Part shown: positions 37,113 through 48,620 of the stretch, one piece after another
How the letters are laid out: each line of letters starts with the position of its first letter
Numbering within the stretch: the stretch's first letter is position 1
NCBI RefSeq assembly: GCF_027596085.1
Contig: NW_026553805.1
Location: 26,792-90,791 of the forward strand
Source of the DNA: Anoplopoma fimbria
Taxonomy: Eukaryota; Chordata; Actinopteri; Perciformes; Anoplopomatidae
Direction: 5' to 3'
Length of the DNA stretch: 64,000 bases
Notes under the pieces: model-generated
Seen by the model: the letters and a program-made list of their open reading frames with translations, nothing else
Databases searched by the model: none
Told to the model about the DNA's origin: nothing
Made by a program: the position numbers and the translations under genes

Positions 37113-37887
37113 GTGCACCAATTTGAAAGAATCTTGTCCCTTCGTAATGCCAGAGCAGTTATTTATTCATCATCAATAGAGAAAAATAAGAACAACCCCA
37201 GGTTTCTCTTCAGCACTGTAGCCAGACTGACAGAGAGTCACAGCTCTGTTGAGCCGTGTATTCCTATAAACCTCAGTAGTAGTGACTTCATGAACTTCTA
37301 TAATGATAAAATTGTAACTATTAGAGACAAAGATAATCAGCTCCTGCCCTCCACCGGTACAAATGTATCCTCAGAAAACAGGAAACTTAGAAACAGCTAT
37401 AAAACCTGATTTATATTTAGACTGCTTTTTTCCCATTGCCCTTCACTTCTGCATCTAAGCCATCCAACCATCTCTTAGACCCCATCCTTGTTGTAGTCTC
37501 GGCCATACCAGCCTCTCTGTGTTTCTTCAGTGAGTTCCTGCTCTAGCTATGCTTCAAGAATGGAGTTAAAAAGCACTGTCTCTCCAGTCGTTCCTCGTCA
37601 AATTGTTAACGCTATCAGTACGGTAAATATCTGTGTTCCTTGTGTAGGCCTCCTTCCGTGTGAAATGTTTTCCTAATTTTAATATAATAATTGCTGCAAT
37701 TATTAGCACTAATACTGCTGTTATCACTCTTATTATATATATTACATTTTTGTTCTTTATTCTGTACACAAAACATCTATTACACTTCTGCACATCCTTG
37801 GCAAAGGGTCCCTCCTCTGTTGCTTTCCTGACATTTCTTCATTTTATTTCCCCTTTAAAGTTTTTTTTGTGGGAGTTTTTTTTTAAA
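37113..37887 (+). mobile_element. L2-like LINE fragment (ORF2 piece and 3' UTR)
   Basis: The frame 37113-37409 reads NPRFLFSTVARLTESH and FMNFYNDKIVTIRDK, the linker between endonuclease and reverse transcriptase in fish L2/CR1-type LINEs. The reverse transcriptase itself is deleted. From about 37600 the LINE's 3' UTR follows ('ggcaaagggtccctcctctg'), is interrupted by the tandem block at 37888-38280 and resumes at 38397. Confidence 0.8.
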
Positions 37888-38280
37888 GTATGGTTTCGTT
37901 GCAGAAAAGACACTTTTGGGGTATTTTAAGGCTGAAACGTCTTTTTGCAGCAGAAAAGCTGTAAATGCATCTAAAAGTGATGAAAGTATCATGTTTTCAT
38001 GAAATTACAACGAAAATTGTTATTGTGAGTCCAGAGGCCCTTACTTTAAGAAACTCATGTAAAACGATTTCATGTCAGAAAATAAACTTTTGGGGTATTT
38101 TAAGGCTGAAACGTCTTTTTGCAGCAGAAAAGCTGTAAATGCATCTAAAAGTGATGAAAGTATCATGTTTTCATGAAATTACATAAGGAAACTTGTTATT
38201 ATGAGTCCAGAGGCCCTTACTTGAAGAAACTCATGTAAAGTATGAATTCCTATCAGAAAAGACACTTTTGGGGTATTTTA
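37888..38280. repeat. Tandem repeat, unit about 176 bp, 2.2 copies
   Basis: The marker 'cttttggggtatttta' recurs at 37913, 38087 and 38265 (periods 174 and 178). Each unit also contains 'aggctgaaacgtctttttgc' and 'atgagtccagaggcccttac'-like text. It sits inside the L2-like 3' UTR. Confidence 0.92.
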
Positions 38281-38362
38281 CCTGACAGGGAACAGGACTT
38301 AAAACCTCATTGTATGATAGGATGTTTCTGACCGTTTTTAAAAAAAATATAAGCAAATATTA

Positions 38363-38430
38363 TTTAAGCAATCCAATAAGTGTATATAGTACTATAAAGA
38401 GGATGTCGCATGTGTACAGATTGTAAAGCC
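38363..38430 (+). repeat. 68-bp perfect direct repeat, copy 1
   Basis: Identical to 39149-39216. It includes the junction between unique sequence ('aagcaatccaataagtgtat') and the L2-like tail, so the second copy arose by local duplication and not by independent LINE insertion. Confidence 0.93.
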
Positions 38431-38527
38431 GTCTGAGGCAAATTTGTAATTTGTGATTCTGGGCTATACAAAATAAACTGAATTGAATTGAATTGAATTG
38501 AATTGAATTGAATTGAATTGAATTGAA
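38397..38527 (+). mobile_element. L2-like LINE tail with (GAATT)n
   Basis: Matches 27449-27558 almost base for base ('gaggatgtcgcatgtgtaca', 'gggctatacaaaataaactg') and ends in nine GAATT-type units. It completes the LINE started at 37113. Confidence 0.85.
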
Positions 38528-38566
38528 TACACTTTTTAATTGAATTTGACTCCCCTTCTTGTGCAG

Positions 38567-38850
38567 TGTTTGGGGGTGCATTTCTCTCTGTGTGTCCCAC
38601 CGGAAGTCCCAGCCGTCTCTTCTTTGGTTCCATTTGCGTTTCCTTGCGGGATATGTCGCGCCTGTTTTCCAGCACAGGTCTCATATTTTTGTTCTGTTCC
38701 CCCATCACCTTTGTGGACTTGTTGCATGAAAAATGGGGATGTTCGTTTTGGATACATTTTTGCACTACAGTTATTCGACATGCATCTTTACCAGTTACTG
38801 TACAAATTGACGTTTTTGCAAACAAAACATGGAAAAAGTTAAAGTGACGT
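38567..38850 (+). repeat. 284-bp dispersed repeat, copy 1
   Basis: Base-for-base identical by eye with 50475-50758, same orientation. It contains a 93-codon open frame (MFGGAFLSVCPTGSPSRLFF...) of no recognised family. Copy 1 is preceded by a CT-rich tract and CAG that resembles a splice acceptor; copy 2 is not. Confidence 0.93.
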
Positions 38851-39148
38851 GTATTTTGACTCTGGAGGGATACTGAACTACTTGATTCTGCTAGGATAGA
38901 CTAAGTATATTGTCTTCTGCTTTCTTAAAATTGATCTTAAACTGTACCAAGCCTGCTTAAAAAAGGGTTAGTGACTGATGCTGATTCTGTTGATTCTACT
39001 GTTCTGATATTCTCTAATCAGGAAGTGTTTGATGCTCTGTTGTGTTTGATGCTCCTGTGCCTTTAATCAGGAACTGCTCTGAGAGGTGTGCTTTAGCTTC
39101 AATAGGTCAATTGTCCTCTTAACTGCTAGGGGGAGTGGCTTACACTTC

Positions 39149-39216
39149 TTTAAGCAATCCAATAAGTGTATATAGTACTATAAAGAGGATGTCGCATGTG
39201 TACAGATTGTAAAGCC
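39149..39216 (+). repeat. 68-bp perfect direct repeat, copy 2
   Basis: Second copy of 38363-38430. The RTE-like LINE starts directly at its end (aaagcc then ATCC repeats). Confidence 0.93.
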
Positions 39217-40041
39217 ATCCATCCATCCATCCATCCATCCATTTCCTTCCCCTTATCTGGGGCCGGGTCGCGGGGGCAGCAAGCTAAGGAGGGTCCTCCA
39301 GACGTCCTTCTCCCCAGCAACACTTTCCACCTCCTGGGGAACCCCGAGGCATTCCCAGGCCAGACGAGATATATAATCTCTCCAGCGTGTTCTGGGTCTA
39401 CCCCGGGGCCTCTTACCAGTTGGACGTGCCTGGAAAACCTCTAAAGGGAGGCGTCCAGGAGGCATCCTGATCAGATGCCCGAGCCACCTCAGCTGGCCCC
39501 TTTCGACACGAAGGAGCAGCGGCTCTACTCCGAGCTCCCTCCGGATGTCTGAGCTCCTCACCCTATCTCTAAGGCTGAGCCCAGCCACCCTACGAAGGAA
39601 GCTCATTACGGCCGCTTGTATTCGCGATCTCATTCTTTTGGTCACTACCCAAAGCTCATGACCATAGGTGAGGGTTGGAACGTAGATGGACTGGTAAATC
39701 GAGAGCTTTGCCTTACGGCTCAGCTTCTTCTTCACCAAAACGGTCCGGTACAACGCCCGCATCACTGCTGACGCTGCACCGAACCGCCTGTCCATCTCCC
39801 GCTCCATTTTACCCTCACTCGTGAATAAGATCCCGAGATACTTGAACTCCCTCGCTTGGGGCAGTGACTCACTCCCAACCCAGAGGGTGCAATCCAGCGT
39901 TTTCCGGAAGAGAACCATGGCCTCAGACTTGGAGGTACTGACTCTCATCCCGACCGCTTCATACTCGGCTGTGAACCGCCCCAGTGCGTGCTGAAGGTCA
40001 CGTTCTGAAGAAGCCAACAGAACCACATCATCTGCAAAAAG
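39217..40041 (-). mobile_element. RTE-like LINE, 5'-truncated at the RT active site
   Basis: A minus-strand LINE whose 3' end is a (GGAT)n run at 39217-39242. The coding part is open from about 40041 to 39253 and begins right at the reverse-transcriptase box LFADDVVLLASS. Then follow YLGILFTSEGKMEREMDRR, YVPTLTYGHELW, FLRRVAGLSLRDRVRSSDIR and RPRGRPRTRWRDY. The last 257 codons have no stop. The lack of frameshifts makes it much younger than the relative at 20490-21390. Fish repeats with this C-terminus are usually put in the RTE/Rex3-like group; I am less sure of the exact family than of its LINE nature. Confidence 0.88.
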
Positions 40042-40240
40042 CCGGTTCGTCGGAGGTGAAGAGGGTGAAGTTGAGGGTTCACGGACCTGTGGCTCTCTGC
40101 TGGCTCTCCGCTGTCTCCGGGGTTCTCCCTCAGTCAGCAGGCAAAAGTCTCTGAATTCTTTGGGTCTTGCTTCAAGACGGGTGTTGGATCCGGTCCGGTG
40201 TTTGGAGAGGGATATAGCTCTGAATAGTTCGATAACTGAG
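40042..40240 (+). repeat. Dispersed repeat of unknown type, copy 1
   Basis: The sequence from 'ggttcgtcggaggtgaagag' to 'ctgaattctttgggtct' recurs at 46510-46640 with about three differences, followed in both by 'tagctctgaatagttc.ataactgaggcta'. Copy 1 has 49 extra bases between the blocks and abuts the RTE-like LINE. Confidence 0.85.
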
Positions 40241-43200
40241 GCTAATATACTGTAAGCATCTCATTTCGATAAACACTAAATCCATAACTGGATTTGGATT
40301 TCTTCTGCTCTGCGGAAACTGAGAACCTCAGAATATGACTGTCTCATATGACACGTTAATGCTGTAGTAGTAGGCTTGTTCTGGACAGACTTGGTAAATG
40401 CTCTTATTGTATGACGGCAGTGCTGACCAGTTTTCTGGCATCATGGATGCTTTCGCATTGATTAAAACAGTTGAGCAGCTTTTAGATTTGGGCAGCAAAT
40501 ATGTCATTTGGAGTAGATGCTTTCATAGATCACTTTAAGACCAGAAAGGATTCATAAAGAAGTGGTTCCACCTAAATCTAACATGTGCATCTGCTGTCAA
40601 GTTTGGTTTAATTTTCTCAATGCAAAGTCTTTTATTAAACTTGAGTCAAACTGTTCCATGACTAGAGACCTAAAGCGAGCCGGGCTGATTAAATTCCCTC
40701 TCCTCCGTTAGCATTTCACCCAGGTTCAAATGCCTCCCGAGTGCCTGAAATGGTTCATTTGTTGAAGCTGTCCCCTGCATCCATTTCTACAGGTGCTGCA
40801 CTCAAAGTTGCTCATTTCCTTTTGCTCCTTATTTCTCCCTTTATTCTGAAAGTACTACTTGCTTTGTTTGATTGAACTCAATAGGATTACAACAGAGTTA
40901 ATTGCTCCCGGGTTTGTCCACTTATTACCATGTGAACCCCACCCCCCTGCCTACTGGCTCCCATTGTTTCCAGCCCTTCCATAAAGATTACCTGCTATGG
41001 CTGCAGAATTGCTCTATTGTCTCCTTTAGAGCTTGGGCTCCGAATGAAAGGTGAATGGCAAACAGTACAATAGCAGGGCCGCTGTGGCAAAGGGTGGCTG
41101 TATATGCACTAATGAAAGTATAGGTGCAGCCTTTTAAAATAGGACTTCTGGCAGCTCCTGGGTGGAGCTATTAGACCCAAGTGATTGGATGTGCTACTTT
41201 ATTTACCAGCAGGTGAGAAAAACCCATAAAAAGGCAACATGGCTCTGGAAATGGTGGTCGCTTTGGCTCATACTAGAATATCTCAACAACTTTCGGATAG
41301 ATTGTCATGGAATTTCCAGTGGATGAATCTCACTGACCTCTGGGATCCCTTTCACATTTCCTTTAGCAGCAACAGCAGGTCAAGTTTTTGTGTGGCCGTT
41401 CGGAACCGGAAGATTGCTCGTCACCCAGTTTTGCTGCTTGCCGCGTTGTCGGGGGGGTGTACCCATCCGGATGTGGCCAATTGCTTTCCCCCCCCGGAGG
41501 TCCTGGGTTCTCCACAGCTTGCTTTACATTTAGATTCTGTGAAATATCTCAGTATCTCATTTCAGTTATCGAATAACTGTTCGTCAAGTACCATCATCAA
41601 GTTGACATGTTTTTTTTCTCATACTTTGGTTTACTTTCGGTGCCCATAGAACCCAGTTGGCCTGTTCACACAGGATACGCCTGAAAACTTGGTCAACTGG
41701 TCTATTTTCATAGCATTCTGCAAGCAAATCTGGCAAGACACTGAAAATCTACTCTTCTTTTATGGTAGAATATCAGTATCTTATAAATGTTACATATAAT
41801 ATAAATGATCCCATTCTGATAAATGATAAAACATGCACCTCATGCTTTTCCCTCTCCTCCCCTCTCTCCCTACCGCTCTCGAAGTTTCAATTTCTCCGAT
41901 TCCCCTCCCAACTCAAAATCCATTCACTATATTTATTAGAGAGAGCCTAGTAAAAGCGTGGGTGTAGTCCCTAAACTGACGTGCACAAGGTTCAGTTTAA
42001 ACTACATTGTGTGTCTGCATAGGCAGCATGTACAGTCCACATGTAGTACACTATGGGCTGCAGGTGGAAGGACCATGCAGTCATGAATAAGGTCAATGAT
42101 AAAATGTATGTCACACGGATCTGTTGCAATTCTTTATTTTCATAGCTTTAGTACAGGAATATGATGTCCCCATTCTTAATCCTGCCCAGAAAGCTCAGGA
42201 TGTTTCTCCTGAAACAACTTTTTAACTAATTACTGAACCTCTTTAAATTGCAGAACAGATGTGAGATGTGGGCAGTGGTTCAGAGGTCTCATACTAGACT
42301 ACACCAAAATGTACCTCTTCCCAGAGAAGAAATTCACTCTATCCGTCTAATAGCAATAACTTGATTTTGCTCTGAAATATATAAATATAAACGCTGATGT
42401 GACGGGCCTAGTGGTTAAGGCACATACCAGCGACATCAGGTCTTTGATTTTTGGGCATTTTATCTTATTTAATCAAGATTTTGGACAGAGAGAGAGGGAG
42501 ACAGGAAATATTGGGGAAAGACAGTAGGGGGGTGACATGTTGTCAATCTAATGTAAACATGTTGGTTCCGAGAGTTGTTTTAATTCCGTGGCAACAATTC
42601 CAGCAGCTGTCTTTATAGTTCCTTTTAGTCTTTTACTCTCCTGTGCAGTCATCCTTCTGATCCAAACAGGAATTAAAAACTGTGAACAATCTCAATAGAT
42701 GAATGGAATGGAAGATGAATTGATGTGTATGGAAGCAGGAATACAATCCCCTCTGTTTTTACTAAAGTCAACAATGATTCATTTTGTCCTATTGACATTA
42801 ACTTGTTGTCATGACAACATCGAGCTCCTATGGGCCCTCTCATCACTGTCGCTGTTCAGGCTGTACAGTAGCTGCCTGTCAAAAATAAAGTAGCCAGTTG
42901 TAGATGGAGTTACCAAGACCTCTGAGCTTAGAGACCAGTTTGGATCATTTTTTCAGTTGCCTGGCTCATCTTTTAAAAGTCTTAACATCCTCTAAACTAG
43001 GAGTTGAGGCACTAAGGTTGCCTTAACCAATGGCACACAAGAAACATGTGTGGATGAGAGATTTAGGGACATTTTGGAGTTCTCTCTCACCTGCATGCCA
43101 AATGACCTCACCCATTGCCAGTGGCAGTCTTCTTGTGTAGTGCTCTAAAATATAATTACAATTTATTGATTATTGTGTCAGTGAATTGGGCGGAAAAAAA

Positions 43201-43537
43201 CCTGAAAAACATGTGGTAGTTGAGTTAAAATGAAATCCTCTCAAGCCAACAAGCAAGAAATCTTGGTGTGGTCTATGACTCAGAGATCTCAGCTGAATGT
43301 TTACAGTGAGGGTTGCAAGGTTGACTGGTTGCCATTGGCAACCACTTTGAGAAATCAGCCACCAACTCTTGGAGCAGTGACATTCAGAACCTCAGCTTTT
43401 GCCTGCATTGTTTCAAAGATAGATTACTTTTTCCGCCCATAGCTTTAGTTCTGCTCATTTCACCAAACAGAAGCTGAGGAATAAAGATCTGAAATGATTT
43501 ATTCTCCTTCTTGCCTGTACTTTGTCTCTTCTTTTAG
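40241..43537. other. Sequence upstream of rint1 exons, no exon recognised
   Basis: This is where earlier rint1 exons should be if the gene were compact. I read it in all plus frames and found no match to the RINT1 sequence I remember. About 42398-42545 has a SINE-like head ('gcctagtggttaaggca') followed by the inverted form of the usual SINE body. Confidence 0.5.
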
Positions 43538-43718
43538 GTGGTTGTCCCTACCGCCCCAGCAGGACCAGTCCACCATGACCCTGTCCAGTTCAGCATGTCC
43601 CATGATGCTGTGTGTGAGGGACAGATTGTTGAACCTTCATCAGGTCCTGAGTCTTCCTCTGTTCCAACTGGCCTGGCAGGGCCTTGCAGAGAGACTCGAC
43701 AACGTCCTCTACCAGGAT
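43538..43718 (+). CDS. rint1: RINT1, third-last coding exon
   Basis: RINT1 (RAD50 interactor 1) is the Tip20-like subunit of the NRZ tether (NBAS-RINT1-ZW10) for Golgi-to-ER vesicle traffic, and also binds RAD50. The 181-bp exon follows a pyrimidine-rich acceptor (cttcttttag) and ends at donor gtaaga. After one base closing a split codon it encodes 60 residues: WLSLPPQQDQSTMTLSSSAC, PMMLCVRDRLLNLHQ..., ending ERLDNVLYQD. This fits the vertebrate WLSLPSQ...SLSSSACP.LL.LRD segment in the C-terminal RINT1/TIP20 domain. The preceding exon, expected to end in a codon for Arg, was not found. Confidence 0.94.
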
Positions 43719-43980
43719 GTAAGAGACGAATACGCAGGAGAACCTCATCGGACTGTTTGTGTTTAGGGCCCATTTTGGACAGAGCATATGAAACACAACA
43801 TAAAGTAGAAATCACACAGTCAGGCTGACTGAGGGCGCTTTAGATACCCCAACATTTACACTGGCACTCATTTAAAAGAGAATAGAAGGTGCAGAAGGTA
43901 TTTTGGGGTAAATTAACCCCCCGAAAAGGCCCTGGTTGGGGGGTAGTACTTTCTGAAAGTACAGGGATGAGAGTCGCTGA

Positions 43981-44313
<333 letters not shown>

Positions 44314-44318
44314 TAAGA

Positions 44319-44445
<127 letters not shown>

Positions 44446-44765
44446 GAACCTCTGTTGAAGAGGGAATGTTGACCTGCTCTTCCTTAACCCTTGTGCCTCA
44501 CTTTTTAAAAAGAACTGCCATTAACATATTATATATTAATGTTATTTTCACTTTCACCAAGTTTAATCTGTTATCTGACATCAGTCCTATCATCACTACA
44601 AAATGTTCATTTATTTTTTAGAATTTTAACCCTTTAAATGTCAGTTTTTACAGCGTTTACGTAATGCCATTGTGAAAGGGAGAACTTCTGTTCTACCATT
44701 CTAATTAGTTTTGTCTCCATACGCTCTCCCTCTCTCTCCCTCCCTCCCTCCCTCCCTCTCCACAG

Positions 44766-44979
44766 TGTGAAGGAGGCGTGCATCATCTTGTGTCTTAATG
44801 TGGGCTCTGCCATTCTGCTGAGGAATCTCCTCAAAGATTCTGAGGGTGAAGGGACCGGTTGGGCGGGTGCAGGCGATCCTCCACCAGAGTCTGCTCTGAA
44901 CGAGTTGGGGGTTTACTGCCTGGCTGCCTCTGACGTGTTGATTCTCCTCAACCTCAGAGCCTCCTGGCCCGGACAGTAA
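44766..44979 (+). CDS. rint1: RINT1, last coding exon with stop
   Basis: The exon follows a long pyrimidine tract with (CTCC)n units and CACAG. It completes the His codon and encodes VKEACIILCLNVGSAILLRN, an acidic Gly-rich linker, then ALNELGVYCLAASDVLILLN and LRASWPGQ before TAA at 44977. This matches the vertebrate C-terminus (KEACI.L.LNVGSA.LL, ALNE.G.Y.LA..DV.ILLNLR). The three exons join in frame with no stops, so this 3' end is intact. Confidence 0.96.
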
Positions 44980-45207
44980 CGACCCTCCCTGGATGGAGTT
45001 CGTCAAATGTTTGTCATTAGCTTTAACATTCTTTTGTAAATACGATAAGTTAGGACTGATCACCTAGTGTTCAGTAAGTTAGTCATTGTAACAACTTATT
45101 ATTGTGTTGCACTATATTTCAGGGACCCACTAACCTGTCACCTCAGTTGACTGAAGTATACCACGACAAAATAGTTATGACAATTGTTATGTCAAAATGG
45201 ATTATGT

Positions 45208-45213
45208 AATAAA
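45208..45213 (+). terminator. Poly(A) signal of rint1
   Basis: AATAAA about 230 bp after the rint1 stop, followed after 25-60 bp by a GT/T-rich stretch ('tctgttttgctgtttgcagt'), the usual layout of a cleavage site. Confidence 0.75.
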
Positions 45214-45297
45214 ACGCCAATGGTTCCCTAACAGACTTTCTGTTTTGCTGTTTGCAGTGTTGTTATTGCTCTGCCTTAAACCTGATTTCTCTCTACT

Positions 45298-45420
45298 GTC
45301 CAGCAGGGGGCGACTCCTCTTGTTGCAAAAAGAAGTCTGATTGTATAGAAGTCTTTGAGAAAATGACTCTACATCTAACTTGATTTATTACCTCAGTAAA
45401 CATGAGTTAATGGTTGTAAC
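45298..45420 (+). repeat. Common teleost interspersed repeat, copy 2
   Basis: Carries 'cagcagggggcgactcctct', 'gaagtctttgagaaaatgac' and 'tacctcagtaaac', related to the copy at 33736. Confidence 0.6.
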
Positions 45421-45765
45421 TATTGACTTTACTTGAGAACCTAATGGGAAAAGAACATCCATTAAATCTAAGGGAACGAGCGGATCTGATATCTGGTACA
45501 GGAGAGTCTCCAACAAAGGATTAGAAAGAAACTGTGGATTAGAAATTGTGAAACTTCCCTGAACACCCATCTAACAGACTGGTGTGGTACAGCAGGTATA
45601 ATGGCGTTTTTTTTTACCATAATATGTTATTATTATTTAATAGCTGAATACTGACATTTTTATGACGGGTTTATAACATACCATAATATGACAATAATAA
45701 TATTTAGTTATTTTTTACGGCCTACTAGACTGTAACGTGTATTCCATTTACTACATACTACAGTG

Positions 45766-45850
45766 TTTATTGCAATAAAAATGTCATGCAAATTGTCATA
45801 GTGTAGTAACTACACTATGACAATTTGCATGACATTTTTATTGCAATAAA
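45766..45850. repeat. Perfect 41-bp palindrome with a 3-nt spacer
   Basis: The left arm 45766-45806 (starting tttattgcaataaaaatgtc) and the right arm 45810-45850 are exact reverse complements, separated only by TAA. The surrounding 45600-45990 consists of degenerate repeats of 'ctatactatgatgtttttt'-type text, so this may be the core of a small MITE. Confidence 0.95.
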
Positions 45851-46499
45851 AAATATATATTTTCCATGACATTGTTATGACATACTATACTATGATGTTT
45901 TTTTAATGACCTTCTATACGATGATGTTTTTTGACACATTAAACTATGCCTTTTACATAACATACTATTCCATGATGTATATTATGTAGCGTTGTTAATG
46001 ACTACGTTAAAATAAAAATATTGCTTACGTAAAATTGCGGGGCACCACTCCTTAATAGGAGAAAATAATAAAAATATGATCAATAATTTGGTAACAAATT
46101 ATCCAGTCTCAATATCTCAGGCGTAAGTCCTGATTTCAGTGACCTTATAGTTCCAACCTTTTGAATCAATATGACAGACAATGGCTTGGCGATACATGGG
46201 TCATTTATTAAAAAGGGAATTAAATGAAAGGTTGACAGGATTATTAATTAAAGAACAATACAAAACATGAACGAATGGGTTTCAAATACTCAGGCAATAT
46301 TATATCAAATAGTGAAGAAAAGTGGAGGTCTCCTCTTTCTCCTATCTGGTCAATCTATATCACTATTCAGAGCTTCTATATCTCCTACACCAACTCTGGA
46401 TCATAGTACAGTTGAGATGTTCCTACTTTGTGCCGAGGGGTCCGGATGCCTTTTCGGGTCTCTGCCGTTGCTGCAGCGGTCCTGGTGAGATCAGCTCTG

Positions 46500-46680
46500 C
46501 CGCCGGGCTTTCCGGTTCGTCGGAGGTGAAGAGGGTGAAGTTGAGGGTTCACGGACCTGTGGCTCTCCGCTGGCTCTCCGCTGTCTCCGGGGTTCTCCCT
46601 CAGTCAGCAGGCAAAAGTCTCTGAATTCTTTGGGTCTTTGGGTCTAGCTCTGAATAGTTCAATAACTGAGGCTACTCGCT
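46500..46680 (+). repeat. Dispersed repeat of unknown type, copy 2
   Basis: Second copy of 40042-40240. The text to its left (46120-46500) may belong to the same unit but has no counterpart at copy 1, where the LINE interrupts. Confidence 0.8.
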
Positions 46681-46881
46681 TGATATCTTGAAAGTTGATA
46701 TCTCATGAGATCAACAGATGTTCAGATTTTATGGCTTTGTTTTTGCCAAGATTTGGGATTCCTTTGTCCCTAGTGTCGGTGGTCTTGTTTAGTGAATTGA
46801 CTAATCTAACGTTTTAAACAAATAACTCACATACTTTTCTTCACTATGAGCTCAATAGACCTTACACACTTGTATAGATGC

Positions 46882-47666
46882 TAGGGGTGTGACGATACAC
46901 TCAGCTCACGAGACGAGACGAGACACGATATTGGGTTCACGAGATCGAGACGAGACGATATTTTAAGAAAACTACAATGACAAAATATATGACTGGAACA
47001 GACTTTTATTTAACCGATTATTATATATTATATTATAACTTAAACACTTAAGAACTTAACTTAAACTTAGAACTTTAACTTAGAAACTTAAACTACAATT
47101 TAAAAAAGTTAAAGTAAAATAAATTAAATTAAAGTGCAATAGCATTATCAACAGTCAGAATATCAAAACATAACCAATACTGTACGCACGGCTTCACTCG
47201 ATACCCAGGGTGAAACACAGGAAGAAGAAAAACAAAACTTTTTTAAATAAGTCTGACAGGTGTGCAAAACCAAATCTACTACACAGCCATGTTTTTTTTA
47301 AGAATATAAGCATGTCCACATTCTCTGGCAGCAGTTGGGATCTTTGCGCATTGACTATGTCTCCTGCTGTTGAAAAGATGCGATTTAAAATTTGCAGGGG
47401 CATCTACCACGGTAATATTGGTATTTTCCGCCATTCTGGCCGTCTATGGCTGCTTTCGCGGCTTCCTCCTCCTCTTCTTCTTTTCCTTCTCCGTCTTTAG
47501 GTTCTTGCAGCCTAGACGTAGCAAAGGCGCATTACGGCCCCCACAGGCCACAAATAGAAGTTTGGATAGCTCAGAAGTCTCGCGAGACTGATTTTTAACA
47601 CGACGGGTAATATCGTCGAGTTTAATCTCGCGAGATCTCGTGGCACGAGATCTCGTCACACCCCCA
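46882..47666 (-). mobile_element. hAT-type non-autonomous element with hATC remnant
   Basis: The left end reads TAGGGGTGTGACGATA, and the right end is its inverted form with one change (tcgtcacacccccA). Many ACGAGA/TCTCGT motifs lie near both ends. The minus strand 47403-47290 encodes ILNRIFSTAGDIVNAQRSQL, then LPENVDMLIFLKK, the C-terminal dimerisation (hATC) motif of hAT transposases. I could not find a clean 8-bp duplication at the edges. Confidence 0.85.
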
Positions 47667-47673
47667 TTGGATA

Positions 47674-48620
47674 TACAGCGGGTAAAATAAGTATTGAACA
47701 CGTCACCATTTTTCTCAGTAAATATATTTCTAAAGGTGCTATTGACATGAACTTTTCACCAGATGTCGGTAACAACCCAAGTAATCCATACATACAAAGA
47801 AAACCAAACAAATAAGTTATGTGTAATCAAATGGAATGACACAGGGAAAAAGTATTTAACACATGAAGAAAGGGAGGTGCAAAAAGGCATGGAAAGCCAA
47901 GACACCAGCTGAAATCTATCAGTAATTAGAAAGCAATCCTTCCCCTTGTCAGTACAAATTAATATCAGCTGGTTCAATCCCAACTGATGGCCTATAAAAA
48001 GGTGTCTCATTACCAAGGTGTCACACAAGAAACATCATGATGGGTAAAAGCAAAGAGCTCTCGCAAGACCGTCACAACCTTTTTGTTGCAAAACATACTG
48101 ATGGCATTGGTTACAGAAGGATTTCTAAACTTCTGAATGTTCCAGTGAGCACTGTTGGGGCCATAATCCGGAAGTGGAAAGAACATCATTCACCATAAAC
48201 CGGCCACGACCAGGTGCTCCTCGCAAGATTTCTGACAGAGGAGTGAAAAGAATTATCAGAAGAGTTGTCCAAGAGCCAAGGACCACTTGTGGAGAGCTGC
48301 AGGAAGACCTGGAATTAGCAGGTACAATTGTTTCAAAGAAAACAATAAGTAATGCACTCAACCGCCGTGGCCTGTATGCACGCTCACCACGCAAGACTCC
48401 AGTGCTGAAGAAAAAGCATGTTGAAGCTCGTTTAAAGTTTGCTGCACAACATTTAGACAAGCCTGTGAAATACTGGGAGAATATAGTCTGGTCAGATGAG
48501 ACCAAAATTGAACTCTTTGGATGCCATAATACACAATGTTTGGAGGTCAAATGGCACTGCACATCACCCCAAAAACACCATACCAACAGTGAAGTTTGGA
48601 AGTGGGAACATCATGGTGTG
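47674..48620 (+). mobile_element. Tc1/mariner element, copy D (3'-truncated)
   Basis: The left end TACAGCGGGTAAAATAAG is the same as copy B. It begins eight bases after the end of the hAT element. Homology stops at about 48620 ('aacatcatggtgtg'), so the last third of the transposase and the right terminal repeat are missing. Confidence 0.9.
48037..48620 (+). pseudogene. Tc1 transposase, frameshifted and truncated
   Basis: ATG at 48037 opens MMGKSKELSQDRHNL. A one-base deletion near 48188 (compare copy B) shifts the frame, which then continues FTINRPRPGAPRKISDRGVK to [14 protein letters not shown]. The first catalytic Asp (WSDETK) is present; the second Asp and the Glu are lost. Confidence 0.88.
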
